The notes under the pieces: model-generated
Databases searched by the model: none
What the model was told of the DNA's origin: nothing
Seen by the model: the letters and a program-made list of their open reading frames with translations, nothing else
Position numbers and translations under genes: made by a program
From: Adlercreutzia faecimuris
GTDB taxonomy: Bacteria; Actinomycetota; Coriobacteriia; Coriobacteriales; Eggerthellaceae
Length of the DNA: 64,000 nt
Direction of reading: 5' to 3'
Assembly: GCF_022669055.1 (NCBI RefSeq)
Contig: NZ_JAJMLW010000001.1
Coordinates: 1,178,001 to 1,242,000 of the forward strand
Shown: positions 8,760 through 18,010 of the stretch, piece by piece
Position numbering within the stretch: position 1 is the first letter of the stretch
Layout: each line of letters starts with the position of its first letter

Positions 8760-8979
8760 AGCGGGTGCAGGGCGGCAGCGCCGGCGAGCGCGGGATGGGC
8801 GCGGGGCGGGCACGGGGTGGGCGCGGCGGGCGACGGGTGGGCGCGGGGCCAGCGGCCGCGGCGGCGAGCGGGCGCTGGGCGGCGGGTGCAGGGCGGCGGG
8901 TGCAGGGCGGGCGACGGGCGGCGTGGGGCGGCGCTGGCAGCGGGCGCCTCGGCGCCCCATGCCCGCGCCCGCCGCCCGC

Positions 8980-9771
8980 CTAGATCTCGATGGTCATGCC
9001 GTCCATCGCGGCCACCACGCGGCCGTCGTACTGGCGCAGGTAGTCGTTCAGCTCGGCCATGGTGATCGGCTCGTCGTAGTGCAGGCACATATGGGTGAGG
9101 TAGAGGGTGCCCGCGCCGAGCGCCAGGCCCTCCTCGATGCACTCCTGGACGGAGTGGTGGGCGTCGGGCGACCAGTTGCGCTTCCAGAAGGTGGCGTCCA
9201 TGGCCAGGATGTCGCAGCCGCGCACGCGCTCGGCCGTCTCCGGCGGCAGGGCGGCCGTGTCGCTCGCGTAGAACATCCGCGTGGAGGGCGTCTCGATGAG
9301 GTAGCCGTAGGTGCCCGGCGCGTGGGCGACGGGGCAGGCGGTGTAGCGCACGCCGTCGAAGACGTGCTCGTCGAAGGGCGCCAGCACGTGCTCGTCCAGG
9401 CAGTAGTCCATGTAGTGGAACTCGCCGTTCACGCCGGCGAGCGCCTCGGCGCTGCCGAAGACGGGCAGCGGCCGCTTCTGCACCAGCTGCACCAGGTACT
9501 CGTACTCGCCCATCCCGCCGATGTGGTCGAAGTGGCAGTGGGTGAGCAGCACCTCGTCCACGCGGCGCACGTCCTCGCGGATGAGCTGGTGGCGCGCGTC
9601 GGGCGGCGTGTCGATGACGAGCGTCCGCTCGCCGCGCACCATGACGCCGCAGTCGCCGCGGGCCAGGCGCGGGTCGGCCCGGGCCTCCTCGCAGGCGGGG
9701 CAGTCGCAGAAGAACGACGGCACGCCGCAGCCGGCGGCGGTGCCCATGAAGGTGAAGCGGTGGTCGGTCAT
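8980..9771 (-). CDS. MBL-fold metallo-hydrolase, PhnP-like
   Basis: Metal-dependent phosphodiesterase-type hydrolase (263 aa) of the metallo-beta-lactamase superfamily. The metal motif is THCHFDHIGG near residue 80, with further ligand regions FYASDTA and DATFWKRN. The N-terminal GCGVPSFFCDCPACEEA Cys cluster resembles that of PhnP/PqqB-like proteins, which bind a structural zinc. No phn or pqq genes are nearby, so the substrate is unknown. It is a lone gene, transcribed away from the molybdoenzyme operon; the ribosome site is weak. Confidence 0.85.
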   Translation of the reverse strand: MTDHRFTFMGTAAGCGVPSFFCDCPACEEARADPRLARGDCGVMVRGERTLVIDTPPDARHQLIREDVRRVDEVLLTHCHFDHIGGMGEYEYLVQLVQKRPLPVFGSAEALAGVNGEFHYMDYCLDEHVLAPFDEHVFDGVRYTACPVAHAPGTYGYLIETPSTRMFYASDTAALPPETAERVRGCDILAMDATFWKRNWSPDAHHSVQECIEEGLALGAGTLYLTHMCLHYDEPITMAELNDYLRQYDGRVVAAMDGMTIEI

Positions 9772-9876
9772 GGGGGAAGGGCCCTCTCTCCTCGGGTTTC
9801 TCGGGGCGATTATAGCGCCCGGGCCGCCGCCGGCCGCCCCAGGCGCCTTTCATCGGAAAATACCAGGGGCCCACCG

Positions 9877-9902
9877 CCACTAGTGGACGAGGCCACTATA
9901 AT
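9877..9902 (+). promoter_or_regulatory. Promoter with overlapping dyad before the molybdoenzyme operon
   Basis: Perfect -10 TATAAT at 9897-9902 with no recognisable -35 at 16-18 bp. The would-be spacer holds three half-sites: CCACT (9877-9881), AGTGG (9882-9886) and CCACT (9893-9897). This pattern suits activator dependence or repression by a dimer. About 165 nt of leader with GC-rich stems follows; it was not recognised as a known riboswitch. Confidence 0.6.
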
Positions 9903-10066
9903 CTGCCCTGATTCGGCCCGACCATGCCCTGGGGAGGAAAGGCCCCTCCGGGAAGAGGCCCCGGGCCGCGTCTTGCACCACGTGAGAACGCCACCGCTTC
10001 TCGCGGTGCGCTTGCGTCAAAGGGAGAGAGAAAAAGGAACCCAGCGAGAAGAAGAGGGGAAGGTAG

Positions 10067-12904
10067 ATGACGGAAATCGATATCCATGCCGATGACGTCA
10101 AGATGGTGAAGTCGCTGTGCTACTTCTGCCACGCCAACTGCGGCGTCCTTGCATACGTCAAGGACGGAGACGTTATCAAGATCGAGGGCGATCCCGACTA
10201 CTCGAACCAGGGCGGCCTGTGCTGCCGCGGTACGAGCGCGCTTCTGCACCTCAACCACCCGGCCCGCGTCAACCACGTGCTCAAGCGCGTCGGCGAGAAG
10301 GGCGAGGGCAAGTGGGAGCAGGTCGACTACGACCAGGCCATCCAGGAGGTCGCCGACCGCCTGAACCAGATCAAGGCCGAGTCCGGCGCCGAGGCCGTGG
10401 CCTCCGCCGGCGGCACGACGCGCACCGACGACTGGGCGCGCCGCCGCTTCCTCAACCAGTTCGGCACGCCCAACGGCTTCCACAACGCGCTTCTGTGCTG
10501 GATCCCGACCTTCATGGCCGAGACCTGCGTGGCCGGCTGGTCGCCCTTCGAGACCGACCTGGGCGCCGCCCGCTGCCTCATCCTGTGGGGCATGAACCCC
10601 GGCGCGTCCACCCTGGGCGGCATGCACGGCTACTGGGACCTGCACAACGCCGGCATGAAGATGATCGTCGTCGACCCGCGCTACTCCGAGACGGCGTCGA
10701 AGGCCGACCTGTGGCTGCCCCTGCGCCCCGGCTCCGACGCGGCGCTGGCCCTGGCCATGCTCAACGTCATCATCTACGAGGGCCTGGTCGACTACGACTT
10801 CGTCGGCCAGTGGTGCAGCGGCTTCGACGAGCTCTCCGAGCACGTGGCCCAGTACACGCCTGAGTGGGCGGCCCCCATCACCTGGCTCGAGCCCGAGCAG
10901 ATCCGCACCGCGGCCCGCATGTACGCCACCAACACCCCCGGCTGCATCCAGTGGGGCTGCACCTGGGACCAGATCGGCCGCGCGTCGACCACCGGCTCCC
11001 ATGCCATCGCCCTCATGCGCGCCCTCACCGGCAACCTCGACGTCCCCGGCGGCGACGGCATGCCCGGCCCGGCGCTCAACTTCCTCACCGACGAGGAGAT
11101 GGAGCTCAACGAGCTTCTGCCCGAGGAGCAGCGCGCCAAGCAGATCAGCCGCTTCAAGCTGACCTCCTGGCCCGGCTACTCGCTCATCTCCGACACGGCC
11201 AAGCGCACCTGGGGCAAGACCCTGCCCACCGAGTGGTTCTGCGAGGCCCACGGCCCGTCGGTGTTCAAGGCCATCCTCACCGGCGACCCGTATCCGGTGC
11301 GCGCCCTCATCTGCAACGCCACCAACCCGGTGAACTCCTACGGCGACGCGAAGATGACCCTCGAGGCCCTCAAGAAGTGCGAGTTCCTCGTCGTCGTCGA
11401 CTACTGGATGACCCCGACGGCGCTGTTCGCCGACTACGTCTTCCCGGCGGCTGGCGCGCTGGAGCGCCCCACCATCGTCACCCACTACGGCGCCACCGAC
11501 TCCCTCATGGGCGGCTCGCGCGCCATCCAGCCGAAGTTCGACCGCCACACCGACATGGTGTTCTGGCGCAAGCTCGGCCTGGCCTGCGGCCAGGATCCCG
11601 CGAACTGGCCGTGGGAGACCGAGGAGGAGGCCTACTACCACATCATGGAGCCGCTGGGCCTGCCCATCAGCTGCTACGATGACTTCGTCTCGATGATCCG
11701 CATGTACTACCCGCCGCTGCACCAGAAGAAGTTCGAGGCCAACGGCGGCTTCTGGACCCCGTCGGGCAAGGTGGAGCTCAACTCCACCATCATGCAGGAG
11801 CTCGGCTTCCCGGGCATGCCGGAGTACGTCGGCTGCATCGAGAACGAGATCGACACGCCGGAGCTGTGCGAGGAGTACCCCGTGGTGCTCACCACCGGCG
11901 GCGGCTTCATGCCCTACCACCACTCCGAGCACTTCCAGATGCAGGGCATCCGCTACCTGTACCCTGACCCGTACTTCTCCATCAACCCGGCGCTGGCCGA
12001 GAAGCTGGGCATCGAGTACGGCGACTGGTGCTGGATCGAGACGCGCCGCGGCCGCATCAAGATGCGCGCCAACGTCGACAACGAGACCCATCCCAACGTG
12101 GTGTTCGCGCCGCGCGGCTGGTGGTTCCCCGAGCGCGACGGCTCGGCCGACCTGTCCAACCCCTTCGGCTGCCTGGAGTCCAACGTCAACGTGCTCACCT
12201 CGGTCGACGAGGAGGACTGCGATCCCATGGGCGGGTCGTGGGCCAACCGCGGCCTCATGTGCAAGGTGTACAAGTGCGGTGACTTCGACGCCGAGTTCAC
12301 GGCCGAGGACGCCCAGTTCTCCATCCCGGGCAACGCATCCGAGCCCGGCATCCACGCCAAGCCGAGCGAGCGCCCGCTGGCGCGCGAGCCGCGTCCCTTC
12401 ACCAAGCCCGAGCCCGAGATCGAGGTCCCGGAGGGCTACGAGTGGGTGTGGCAGAACAACACCCTGTACCAGAAGGGCACCAACTTCCGCCTGGATGAGT
12501 CCGGCTGGCTGGTGAACCCGCGCACCAAGGGCTACCACGACGCCTACACCGGCTGGCGCTACGACGCGGCCGGCGAGTACCTGGTCGACGACGAGACCGG
12601 CAAGATCTACACCATGGAGCGCGAGGAGATCCCGTTCCTCGGCGGCGTCCGCGGCTACCCCGGCGTCGAGGCGGCCCCGTTCGAGATGCCGGAGCACCTG
12701 CGCTGGAACGTCGAGGCCGGCTACGCCATGCTGCCCGACCGCCAGCTGGTCTACGATCCCAACAGCGGCTGGATGATCGACCCGGAGACCGGCGCGTACC
12801 ATGACGCCTACTACGGCTACAAGTACGACGCCGCCACCCAGCAGCTGGTGGACGAGAACACTGGCACCCGCTACACCATGACCTACGAGCCCGTCGTCGA
12901 GTAG
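10067..12904 (+). CDS. Molybdopterin-dependent oxidoreductase, catalytic subunit, with C-terminal tandem repeat
   Basis: DMSO-reductase-family enzyme (945 aa) binding a bis-MGD molybdenum or tungsten centre. Cys18, 21, 25 and 52/53 form the N-terminal [4Fe-4S] site. Cys144 (in LLCWIP) is the candidate metal ligand, at nearly the position of Cys141 in acetylene hydratase. No twin-arginine or other signal peptide is present, so it should face the cytoplasm despite the NrfD partner. After the MGD-binding C-terminal domain there is an extra 150-residue tail with two 88-residue-period repeats (about 790-877 and 878-945). It heads an operon with an FeS and an NrfD subunit, the usual electron-transfer layout. 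Substrate unknown; catechol dehydroxylases of related gut bacteria are one possibility. Confidence 0.9.
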   Translation: MTEIDIHADDVKMVKSLCYFCHANCGVLAYVKDGDVIKIEGDPDYSNQGGLCCRGTSALLHLNHPARVNHVLKRVGEKGEGKWEQVDYDQAIQEVADRLNQIKAESGAEAVASAGGTTRTDDWARRRFLNQFGTPNGFHNALLCWIPTFMAETCVAGWSPFETDLGAARCLILWGMNPGASTLGGMHGYWDLHNAGMKMIVVDPRYSETASKADLWLPLRPGSDAALALAMLNVIIYEGLVDYDFVGQWCSGFDELSEHVAQYTPEWAAPITWLEPEQIRTAARMYATNTPGCIQWGCTWDQIGRASTTGSHAIALMRALTGNLDVPGGDGMPGPALNFLTDEEMELNELLPEEQRAKQISRFKLTSWPGYSLISDTAKRTWGKTLPTEWFCEAHGPSVFKAILTGDPYPVRALICNATNPVNSYGDAKMTLEALKKCEFLVVVDYWMTPTALFADYVFPAAGALERPTIVTHYGATDSLMGGSRAIQPKFDRHTDMVFWRKLGLACGQDPANWPWETEEEAYYHIMEPLGLPISCYDDFVSMIRMYYPPLHQKKFEANGGFWTPSGKVELNSTIMQELGFPGMPEYVGCIENEIDTPELCEEYPVVLTTGGGFMPYHHSEHFQMQGIRYLYPDPYFSINPALAEKLGIEYGDWCWIETRRGRIKMRANVDNETHPNVVFAPRGWWFPERDGSADLSNPFGCLESNVNVLTSVDEEDCDPMGGSWANRGLMCKVYKCGDFDAEFTAEDAQFSIPGNASEPGIHAKPSERPLAREPRPFTKPEPEIEVPEGYEWVWQNNTLYQKGTNFRLDESGWLVNPRTKGYHDAYTGWRYDAAGEYLVDDETGKIYTMEREEIPFLGGVRGYPGVEAAPFEMPEHLRWNVEAGYAMLPDRQLVYDPNSGWMIDPETGAYHDAYYGYKYDAATQQLVDENTGTRYTMTYEPVVE

Positions 12905-12930
12905 AGCGACCGAGGAGGAAGGATAGAGAC

Positions 12931-13509
12931 ATGACCCGTTACGTTATGGTCATCGACCAGCGTCGCTGCATCGGCTGCCACTCCTGCACGGTCGCCTGCC
13001 GCACGTGGAACGAGCTGCCGCTCGACATCGTCTACAACCCGGTGGTCACCGAGGGCGTCAAGGGCACCTGGCCCAACGTCCACCGCAGCTGGCTGCCCAC
13101 CCTGTGCATGCACTGCGAGAAGCCGGCCTGCGTGCCGTGCTGCCCGACCGGCGCGTCGCACCAGGACGAGGACGGCGTGGTCTGGATCGACTACGACAAG
13201 TGCATGGCCTGCCTGGCCTGCGTGAACGCCTGCCCCTACGGCATGCGCGACCAGTCCAAGCTGCAGCCGCGTCTGCACCAGTTCGTGCGCAAGTGCACGT
13301 TCTGCCGCGACCACCGCGCCGCCGACCCGGGCGCCGAGCCCTACTGCGTGGCCACCTGCCACCAGAAGGCCCGCATCTTCGGCGACCTGGACGACCCGAA
13401 CTCCGAGGTCTCCAAGCTCATCGGCTCCGTGGAGACGGTGCGCCTGATGGAGGACCTCGGCACCGGCCCGCAGATCTACTACATTCCTGAGTTGGGAGGT
13501 AAGGCATAA
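12931..13509 (+). CDS. 4Fe-4S dicluster electron-transfer subunit (DmsB/PsrB type)
   Basis: Ferredoxin-like subunit (192 aa) that passes electrons between the catalytic subunit and the membrane. Four Cys groups typical of DmsB/PsrB are visible: CIGCHSCTVAC, CMHCEKPACVPCCP, CMACLACVNACP and a last set in CTFCRDH...CVATC, enough for four [4Fe-4S] clusters. GGAGGAAGG precedes the ATG, 26 nt after the catalytic gene. The stop overlaps the next start (TAATG). Confidence 0.93.
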   Translation: MTRYVMVIDQRRCIGCHSCTVACRTWNELPLDIVYNPVVTEGVKGTWPNVHRSWLPTLCMHCEKPACVPCCPTGASHQDEDGVVWIDYDKCMACLACVNACPYGMRDQSKLQPRLHQFVRKCTFCRDHRAADPGAEPYCVATCHQKARIFGDLDDPNSEVSKLIGSVETVRLMEDLGTGPQIYYIPELGGKA

Positions 13510-14492
13510 TGAGACATCATTACTGGGAGTGGCCCATTCCGACCTACCTGTTCCTGGGCGGCCTGGGCGGCGGCATCTTCTGCCTCGCCGCCATCCTGAG
13601 CTTCTTCGTGTTCCCCGGCGTCCCCATGGTGGGCGAGGCGCTGGCGTGGCCCGGGTTCCTCGGCATCTGCGCGCTCGGCCTCGGCTGCGTCATGCTGATC
13701 GTCGACCTCGGCCAGCCGATGGTGTTCTACCGCGCCTTCGTCAAGAGCACGAGCGTGCTCGCCTGGGGCGCCCGCTTCCTGACCGTGTGCGCCATCTTCG
13801 GCGTGCTGTGGTTCGCGAGCTACGTGCCGTGGGACTGGTTCGCCCCCATCGCGGGCTTCTTCGTGCCGTTCCGCGGCCTTAACCTGGCCATCGCCGGTAT
13901 CTCGGGCACCTGCATCATGCTCTACACCGGCATCTTCCTGTCGACCCTGAAGGCCCATGCCTTCTGGGCGACTCCGGCCCTGCCCGTGCTGTTCACCGTG
14001 TCGGCCCTGTCGACCGCCTGCGCCGCCATCACGCTGTCCATCGGCTGGTGGCCGGCGGTGCCCACCATGGACACCATCGTCACGGCCCTCGTGTGCAACG
14101 AGATCCTGCACACCGTCGACATCATCCTGATCGTGGTGGAGATCGTCGTGCTGCTGGTCATGGTGCTGTCCTTCCTGGGCGCCGGCAACAAGACCGCCAA
14201 CAAGGCGGCCCACCGCTGGGTGCACGGCTCCTACGCGCCGCTGTTCTGGGGCGGCATGATCGTGGGCGGCCTGGCCCTGCCCGAGCTGCTCTACGTCTTC
14301 GGCGGCCACAGCGCCGCGTCGACGGTCGTGGCCCCGGTGCTCGTGCTGCTGGGCGGCCTGCTGCTCCGCTTCATGGTGGTGCTCTCCGACGACCGCGCCC
14401 CGCTGCCCGGCGAGGACCGCTACTACAACCGCCTGGCCGACAAGGACGACGCCTTCGTCACCGCGTGGAAGTACGGCGAGAACATCTTCTAG
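13509..14492 (+). CDS. NrfD/PsrC-family membrane subunit
   Basis: Polytopic quinone-interacting membrane anchor (327 aa) for the molybdoenzyme complex. It opens with the family-type YWEWPIPTYLFLGGLGGG and has about eight to nine hydrophobic segments. It is translationally coupled to the FeS subunit (1-nt overlap). A GC-rich hairpin follows, so the three genes form one catalytic-FeS-NrfD unit. Confidence 0.92.
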   Translation: MRHHYWEWPIPTYLFLGGLGGGIFCLAAILSFFVFPGVPMVGEALAWPGFLGICALGLGCVMLIVDLGQPMVFYRAFVKSTSVLAWGARFLTVCAIFGVLWFASYVPWDWFAPIAGFFVPFRGLNLAIAGISGTCIMLYTGIFLSTLKAHAFWATPALPVLFTVSALSTACAAITLSIGWWPAVPTMDTIVTALVCNEILHTVDIILIVVEIVVLLVMVLSFLGAGNKTANKAAHRWVHGSYAPLFWGGMIVGGLALPELLYVFGGHSAASTVVAPVLVLLGGLLLRFMVVLSDDRAPLPGEDRYYNRLADKDDAFVTAWKYGENIF

Positions 14493-14526
14493 ACAGTCGT
14501 TGCTGACGCGACGGAATTGAAAACAG

Positions 14527-14556
14527 GGGGCCCGGCTTGCAAAGGCCGGGCCCCTT
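14527..14556 (+). terminator. Hairpin after the nrfD-like gene
   Basis: GGGGCCCGGC (14527-14536) pairs perfectly with GCCGGGCCCC (14545-14554) around an 8-nt loop. Only two T residues follow, so termination may be partial. Confidence 0.6.
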
Positions 14557-14600
14557 GCGTATGCTGGCCCCTCACGCATGAGGGCGGTAAGGAGGAGAAC

Positions 14601-15653
14601 GTGGAGGAGTACGTGCTCGAGGACGCGCTGACCGGGGCGACGGTGGCGTTCGACGCGGCGACGGGGGAGGCGCGCCTGGCATCGCCGGGCACGGGGGAGC
14701 TGGCGGCGTGCCCGTCGGTGTTCTTCCCGGGCTGCTCGCTCATCAACTACGCGCTGCCGCTGGTCATGGCCGTCTACGACACGCTGCTCGAGGCGGGCAG
14801 CGTGGACGGCGCGTCGCTTCTGTGCTGCGGCAAGATCCTCTCCTACGAGCCTGACGGGGATGCCGTGCGCGCCTCCTTCGAGGAGGAGCTGCGCGCGCAC
14901 GTGGCCGCGGCCGGCGTGGGCCGCATCGTGGCGGCGTGCCCGAACTGCGCGGCCGCCCTGCGCGGCGCCCTCGCCGCCGACGGGGCCACCGCGGCGGTGG
15001 AGGTGGTCGCGCTGCCGGCCGAGCTCGCCCGCCTGGGCTACCGCGTCGACGCCGAGGCGGCTGCGCGCCTGGTCGGCGCCGAGGGCCGTCCCGCGCGCCT
15101 GGCCGCCCACGACTCGTGCCCCGACCGCGACCGCGGCGAGTTCGCCGACGGCATGCGGGCGCTGCTTCCCGAGGGACTCTGCGTCGAGCCGGCCCACAGC
15201 CGATCGCGGTCGCTGTGCTGCGGGTCGCTCCTGCGCGCGGCCGGCAAGTTCGAGGCGGCCGACAAGATGGCCGTCCGCAACGGCGAGGAGGCGGTCGAGG
15301 CGGGCGCCGACGCCCTGGTGACGGCGTGTCTGTCCTGCGCCTTCCAGCTGAACATGGCCCAGGCGGCCGTGCCCGCGCTCCACTTCCTGGAGCTGCTCTA
15401 CGACTGGCGCGTCGACTGGGCGAGCGTGGGGGCGTGGATGAAGCTGCGATTCCTGTTCGGCGAGACGCTCGGCGTGGCCGGCGCCGAGGGCGGCCGGGCC
15501 TTCGTGGGCCTGGAGGCCGGCGGCGAGCCCACCGTGGCCGACGAGGCCGCCGTGGAGGCGTCCGAGGACGACCGCGCGCTCAGCGGGGCCGAGGAGGACG
15601 CGCGCCACGACGTGACCATGAGCAACGAGGACGTCGAGGTCCTGGGGGAGTAG
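14601..15653 (+). CDS. HdrB-like CCG-domain iron-sulfur protein
   Basis: Protein of 350 aa with two CCG-type cysteine sets: FPGCSL...LLCCGK...CPNC and HDSCPD...SLCCGS...CLSC. In heterodisulfide reductase HdrB and relatives such sets bind non-cubane Fe-S clusters that handle electron or disulfide chemistry. The GTG start at 14601 has AAGGAGGA at ideal spacing. The acidic C-terminal tail (about 300-350) is low-complexity. It is 11 nt upstream of a second molybdoenzyme, suggesting it is that enzyme's electron partner in place of a DmsB-type subunit. No membrane segment is seen. Confidence 0.8.
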   Translation: MEEYVLEDALTGATVAFDAATGEARLASPGTGELAACPSVFFPGCSLINYALPLVMAVYDTLLEAGSVDGASLLCCGKILSYEPDGDAVRASFEEELRAHVAAAGVGRIVAACPNCAAALRGALAADGATAAVEVVALPAELARLGYRVDAEAAARLVGAEGRPARLAAHDSCPDRDRGEFADGMRALLPEGLCVEPAHSRSRSLCCGSLLRAAGKFEAADKMAVRNGEEAVEAGADALVTACLSCAFQLNMAQAAVPALHFLELLYDWRVDWASVGAWMKLRFLFGETLGVAGAEGGRAFVGLEAGGEPTVADEAAVEASEDDRALSGAEEDARHDVTMSNEDVEVLGE

Positions 15654-15664
15654 GAGGAAGCCCG

Positions 15665-17932
15665 ATGGCCATCGAGCAGAGAAAGACCAACTGCCACTTC
15701 TGCGGCTACCTGTGCGCCTTCACCGCCACGGTGGAGGACGGCCGCATCACGGCGGTCGAGCCCGACCCGACCCGCTACCCCTACGACCCGCAGGTGCTGG
15801 CGGGCTGCCGGCGCTGGCCCATGAATCTGGAGGTGCTCGACGGCGCCGACCGGGTGAACCGCCCGCTGCGGCGCGTCGCGGGCACCGAGCGCGGCGCCGG
15901 GGCGTGGGAGGAGGTGTCCTGGGACGAGGCGCTCGACGACATCGCGGCGCGCCTGGAGGCGCTGCGCGCCGAGCACGGCCCGGGCACCCTCGCCTCGATG
16001 ATCGGCGGCCCGCACACGTCGTTCTGGCCGCTGCACCGCTTCATGACCCTGTTCGGGTCGCCTAACAACATGGGCATCGGGCAGATCTGCTGGAACCCGC
16101 GCATCTGGATGGACGTGCTCACCTTCGGCTGGACGGTGGAGGCCGACATCACGGATGAGACCGGCTGCGTCGTCATCTGGGGCACCAACCCCGCCGAGTC
16201 GGACAACTCGCTGTTCTGGCGCACGCTGCTCAGGATCGGGCGCTCGGAGGTGCCGCTCGTGGTGATCGACCCGCGCTACACGCGCACGGCCGCCGCGGCC
16301 GATATCTGGCTGGCGCCGCGCCCCGGCACCGACTGCGCGCTGGCGCTCGGGATGCTCAACGTCATCATCGCCGAGGGCCTCGCCGACGACGCCTTCGTGG
16401 GGGAGTGGTGCCACGGCTTCGACGAGCTGGCGGCGCACGTGGCCCCGTGGACGCCCGAGGCGGTGGCCGCGGAATGCGGCGTGGACGCCGACGACATCCG
16501 CCGCGTGGCGCGCCTGTTCGCCGGGCCCTATCCCTCGGCGCTCGTGTCGGGCCGCGGCATCGACCAGGTGGGGCGCTCGGTGGCGCCCACGCACCGGGCC
16601 ATCTGCTGCCTGCGCGCCATCACCGGCAACGTGGACCGTCCCGGCGCCTGCGTGCTGGCCGAGGGCAGCGACTTCACGCCCGAGGTCGACCTGGAGCTGA
16701 CCCTGGAGCACGCCGGGGAGCTGGCTGCCCGCTCGCTCAACACCGGCGTCACCCCGCTGCAGAGCTACGACGGCTACGCGCGGGTGGCGGCCCTCACCGA
16801 GCGCCTGGGCCGCAAGCTGCCGGCGCGCTACCTCACGTCGGCCCATCCCGACCTGGTGCTGCGCGCCATGGAGACGGGCGAGCCCTACCCGGTGCGCGCC
16901 CTCATCGTGGAGGCCACCAACCCCCTGCTCACCTACGCCGACACCCATCGGGTGTTCGACGCGCTCATGGGACTCGACCTCATCGTGGCGCTCGACTACT
17001 ACCTGACGCCCACGGCGTCCATCGCCGACTTCGTGCTGCCGGCGGCCGGCGCCATGGAGCGCCCCACCTTCCAGGCCCACGGCGGCGTGGCGAACATCGC
17101 CTACGGCGGCCCGGCGGCCTGCGCGCCCTACTACGAGCGCAAGGTGGACTACGACGTGTTCCGCGAGCTGGGCCTGCGCCTGGGCCAGGCCGACGAGTGG
17201 CCCGAGGAGACGTTCGAAGACGCCATCGCCGCCACGCTCGCGCCCGCCGGCATGGACTGGGATGCCTACTGCGAGCTGGGGCTGTACCACCAGCCGCCGG
17301 CCTACGCCAAGCACCTGCTGCCCGGCCCGGACGGCGCCCCCCAGGGCTTCGCCACCGCCACGGGCAGGATCGAGCTGGCGAGCGAGGCGCTCGACGCGCT
17401 GGGCGGCCCGCGGCTGCCCGAGCCCGGCGAGCCGCGCCGCCTGTGCTCCGACGCCTTCGTCGCCGAGCGCGAGGCCGCCGGCTGGACGCACCTGCCCCTC
17501 ATCACCGGCGCGCGCAAGCAGCCCTACAACGCGTCGATGTACTTCAACAACGAGGCCTTCCGCACGCGCCACCCCTACCCGGTGGCCGAGGTGAGCGAGG
17601 CCACGGCCGCGGCGCTCGGCCTGTCCGCCGGTGATACGGTGGTCCTGGCCACCGACCATGGCGAGGCGCGCTTCGTTTTGGCTACAATACGTATGAGAGA
17701 TGGTCTAATAAATGCGGACTACGGATGGTGGCACCCCGAGTGGGCCGCCGGCGCCCCGGCGTTCGGCGGGATGTGGGAGTCCAACGTCAACTGCCTCACG
17801 TCGTGCACGGTCGAGGAGGGCGAGCCGATGATAGGCACCTGGTCCTACAACGCCGTTGACTGCATGGTCCGCGCCGACGACCGTCCGCTCACGTGGCAGC
17901 CGGGCTTCACGCCCGACCCCGCCGGGAGGTGA
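15665..17932 (+). CDS. Second molybdopterin-dependent oxidoreductase
   Basis: DMSO-reductase-family catalytic protein (755 aa), a paralogue of the enzyme at 10067. Cys10, 13, 17 and 48 form the [4Fe-4S] site, with the last motif reading CRRW rather than the usual C-x-x-G. Cys142 (QICWNP) is the candidate Mo/W ligand. No signal peptide and no C-terminal repeat. The MGD-binding C-terminal domain is complete (YFNNEAFR, YGWWHPEW, ESNVNCLT). GGAGGAAG precedes the ATG. Codons for residues 671-683 all end in A or T apart from one Met, quite unlike the rest. It likely pairs with the HdrB-like protein upstream; substrate unknown. Confidence 0.9.
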   Translation: MAIEQRKTNCHFCGYLCAFTATVEDGRITAVEPDPTRYPYDPQVLAGCRRWPMNLEVLDGADRVNRPLRRVAGTERGAGAWEEVSWDEALDDIAARLEALRAEHGPGTLASMIGGPHTSFWPLHRFMTLFGSPNNMGIGQICWNPRIWMDVLTFGWTVEADITDETGCVVIWGTNPAESDNSLFWRTLLRIGRSEVPLVVIDPRYTRTAAAADIWLAPRPGTDCALALGMLNVIIAEGLADDAFVGEWCHGFDELAAHVAPWTPEAVAAECGVDADDIRRVARLFAGPYPSALVSGRGIDQVGRSVAPTHRAICCLRAITGNVDRPGACVLAEGSDFTPEVDLELTLEHAGELAARSLNTGVTPLQSYDGYARVAALTERLGRKLPARYLTSAHPDLVLRAMETGEPYPVRALIVEATNPLLTYADTHRVFDALMGLDLIVALDYYLTPTASIADFVLPAAGAMERPTFQAHGGVANIAYGGPAACAPYYERKVDYDVFRELGLRLGQADEWPEETFEDAIAATLAPAGMDWDAYCELGLYHQPPAYAKHLLPGPDGAPQGFATATGRIELASEALDALGGPRLPEPGEPRRLCSDAFVAEREAAGWTHLPLITGARKQPYNASMYFNNEAFRTRHPYPVAEVSEATAAALGLSAGDTVVLATDHGEARFVLATIRMRDGLINADYGWWHPEWAAGAPAFGGMWESNVNCLTSCTVEEGEPMIGTWSYNAVDCMVRADDRPLTWQPGFTPDPAGR
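17675..17713 (+). other. AT-rich rare-codon island with promoter-like TACAAT
   Basis: Thirteen successive codons (GTT TTG GCT ACA ATA CGT and onward to AAT) avoid the G/C-ending codons used everywhere else; only ATG and TTG end in G. TACAAT at 17683-17688 lies 4 nt before an in-frame ATG at 17693, so an internal promoter, possibly leaderless, is conceivable. A constrained DNA or RNA signal may explain the codon choice. Confidence 0.5.
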
Positions 17933-18010
17933 CGAGCCGCGGCCCAGCCGGGCCGCGCAACGAGGGTATCAGCCGGGCGCCCGCGCCCGAGAGGAGAAGG
18001 AGACACACCC

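Noticed and set aside
9902-10066. Molybdenum cofactor riboswitch in the leader of the first molybdoenzyme
   Set aside because: Several GC-rich stems can be drawn but the known consensus could not be matched by eye; an Rfam covariance search would decide.
15665-17932. Possible Tat signal on the molybdoenzymes
   Set aside because: The Fe-S cysteines begin at residue 10 (and 18 in the other enzyme), leaving no room for a signal peptide.
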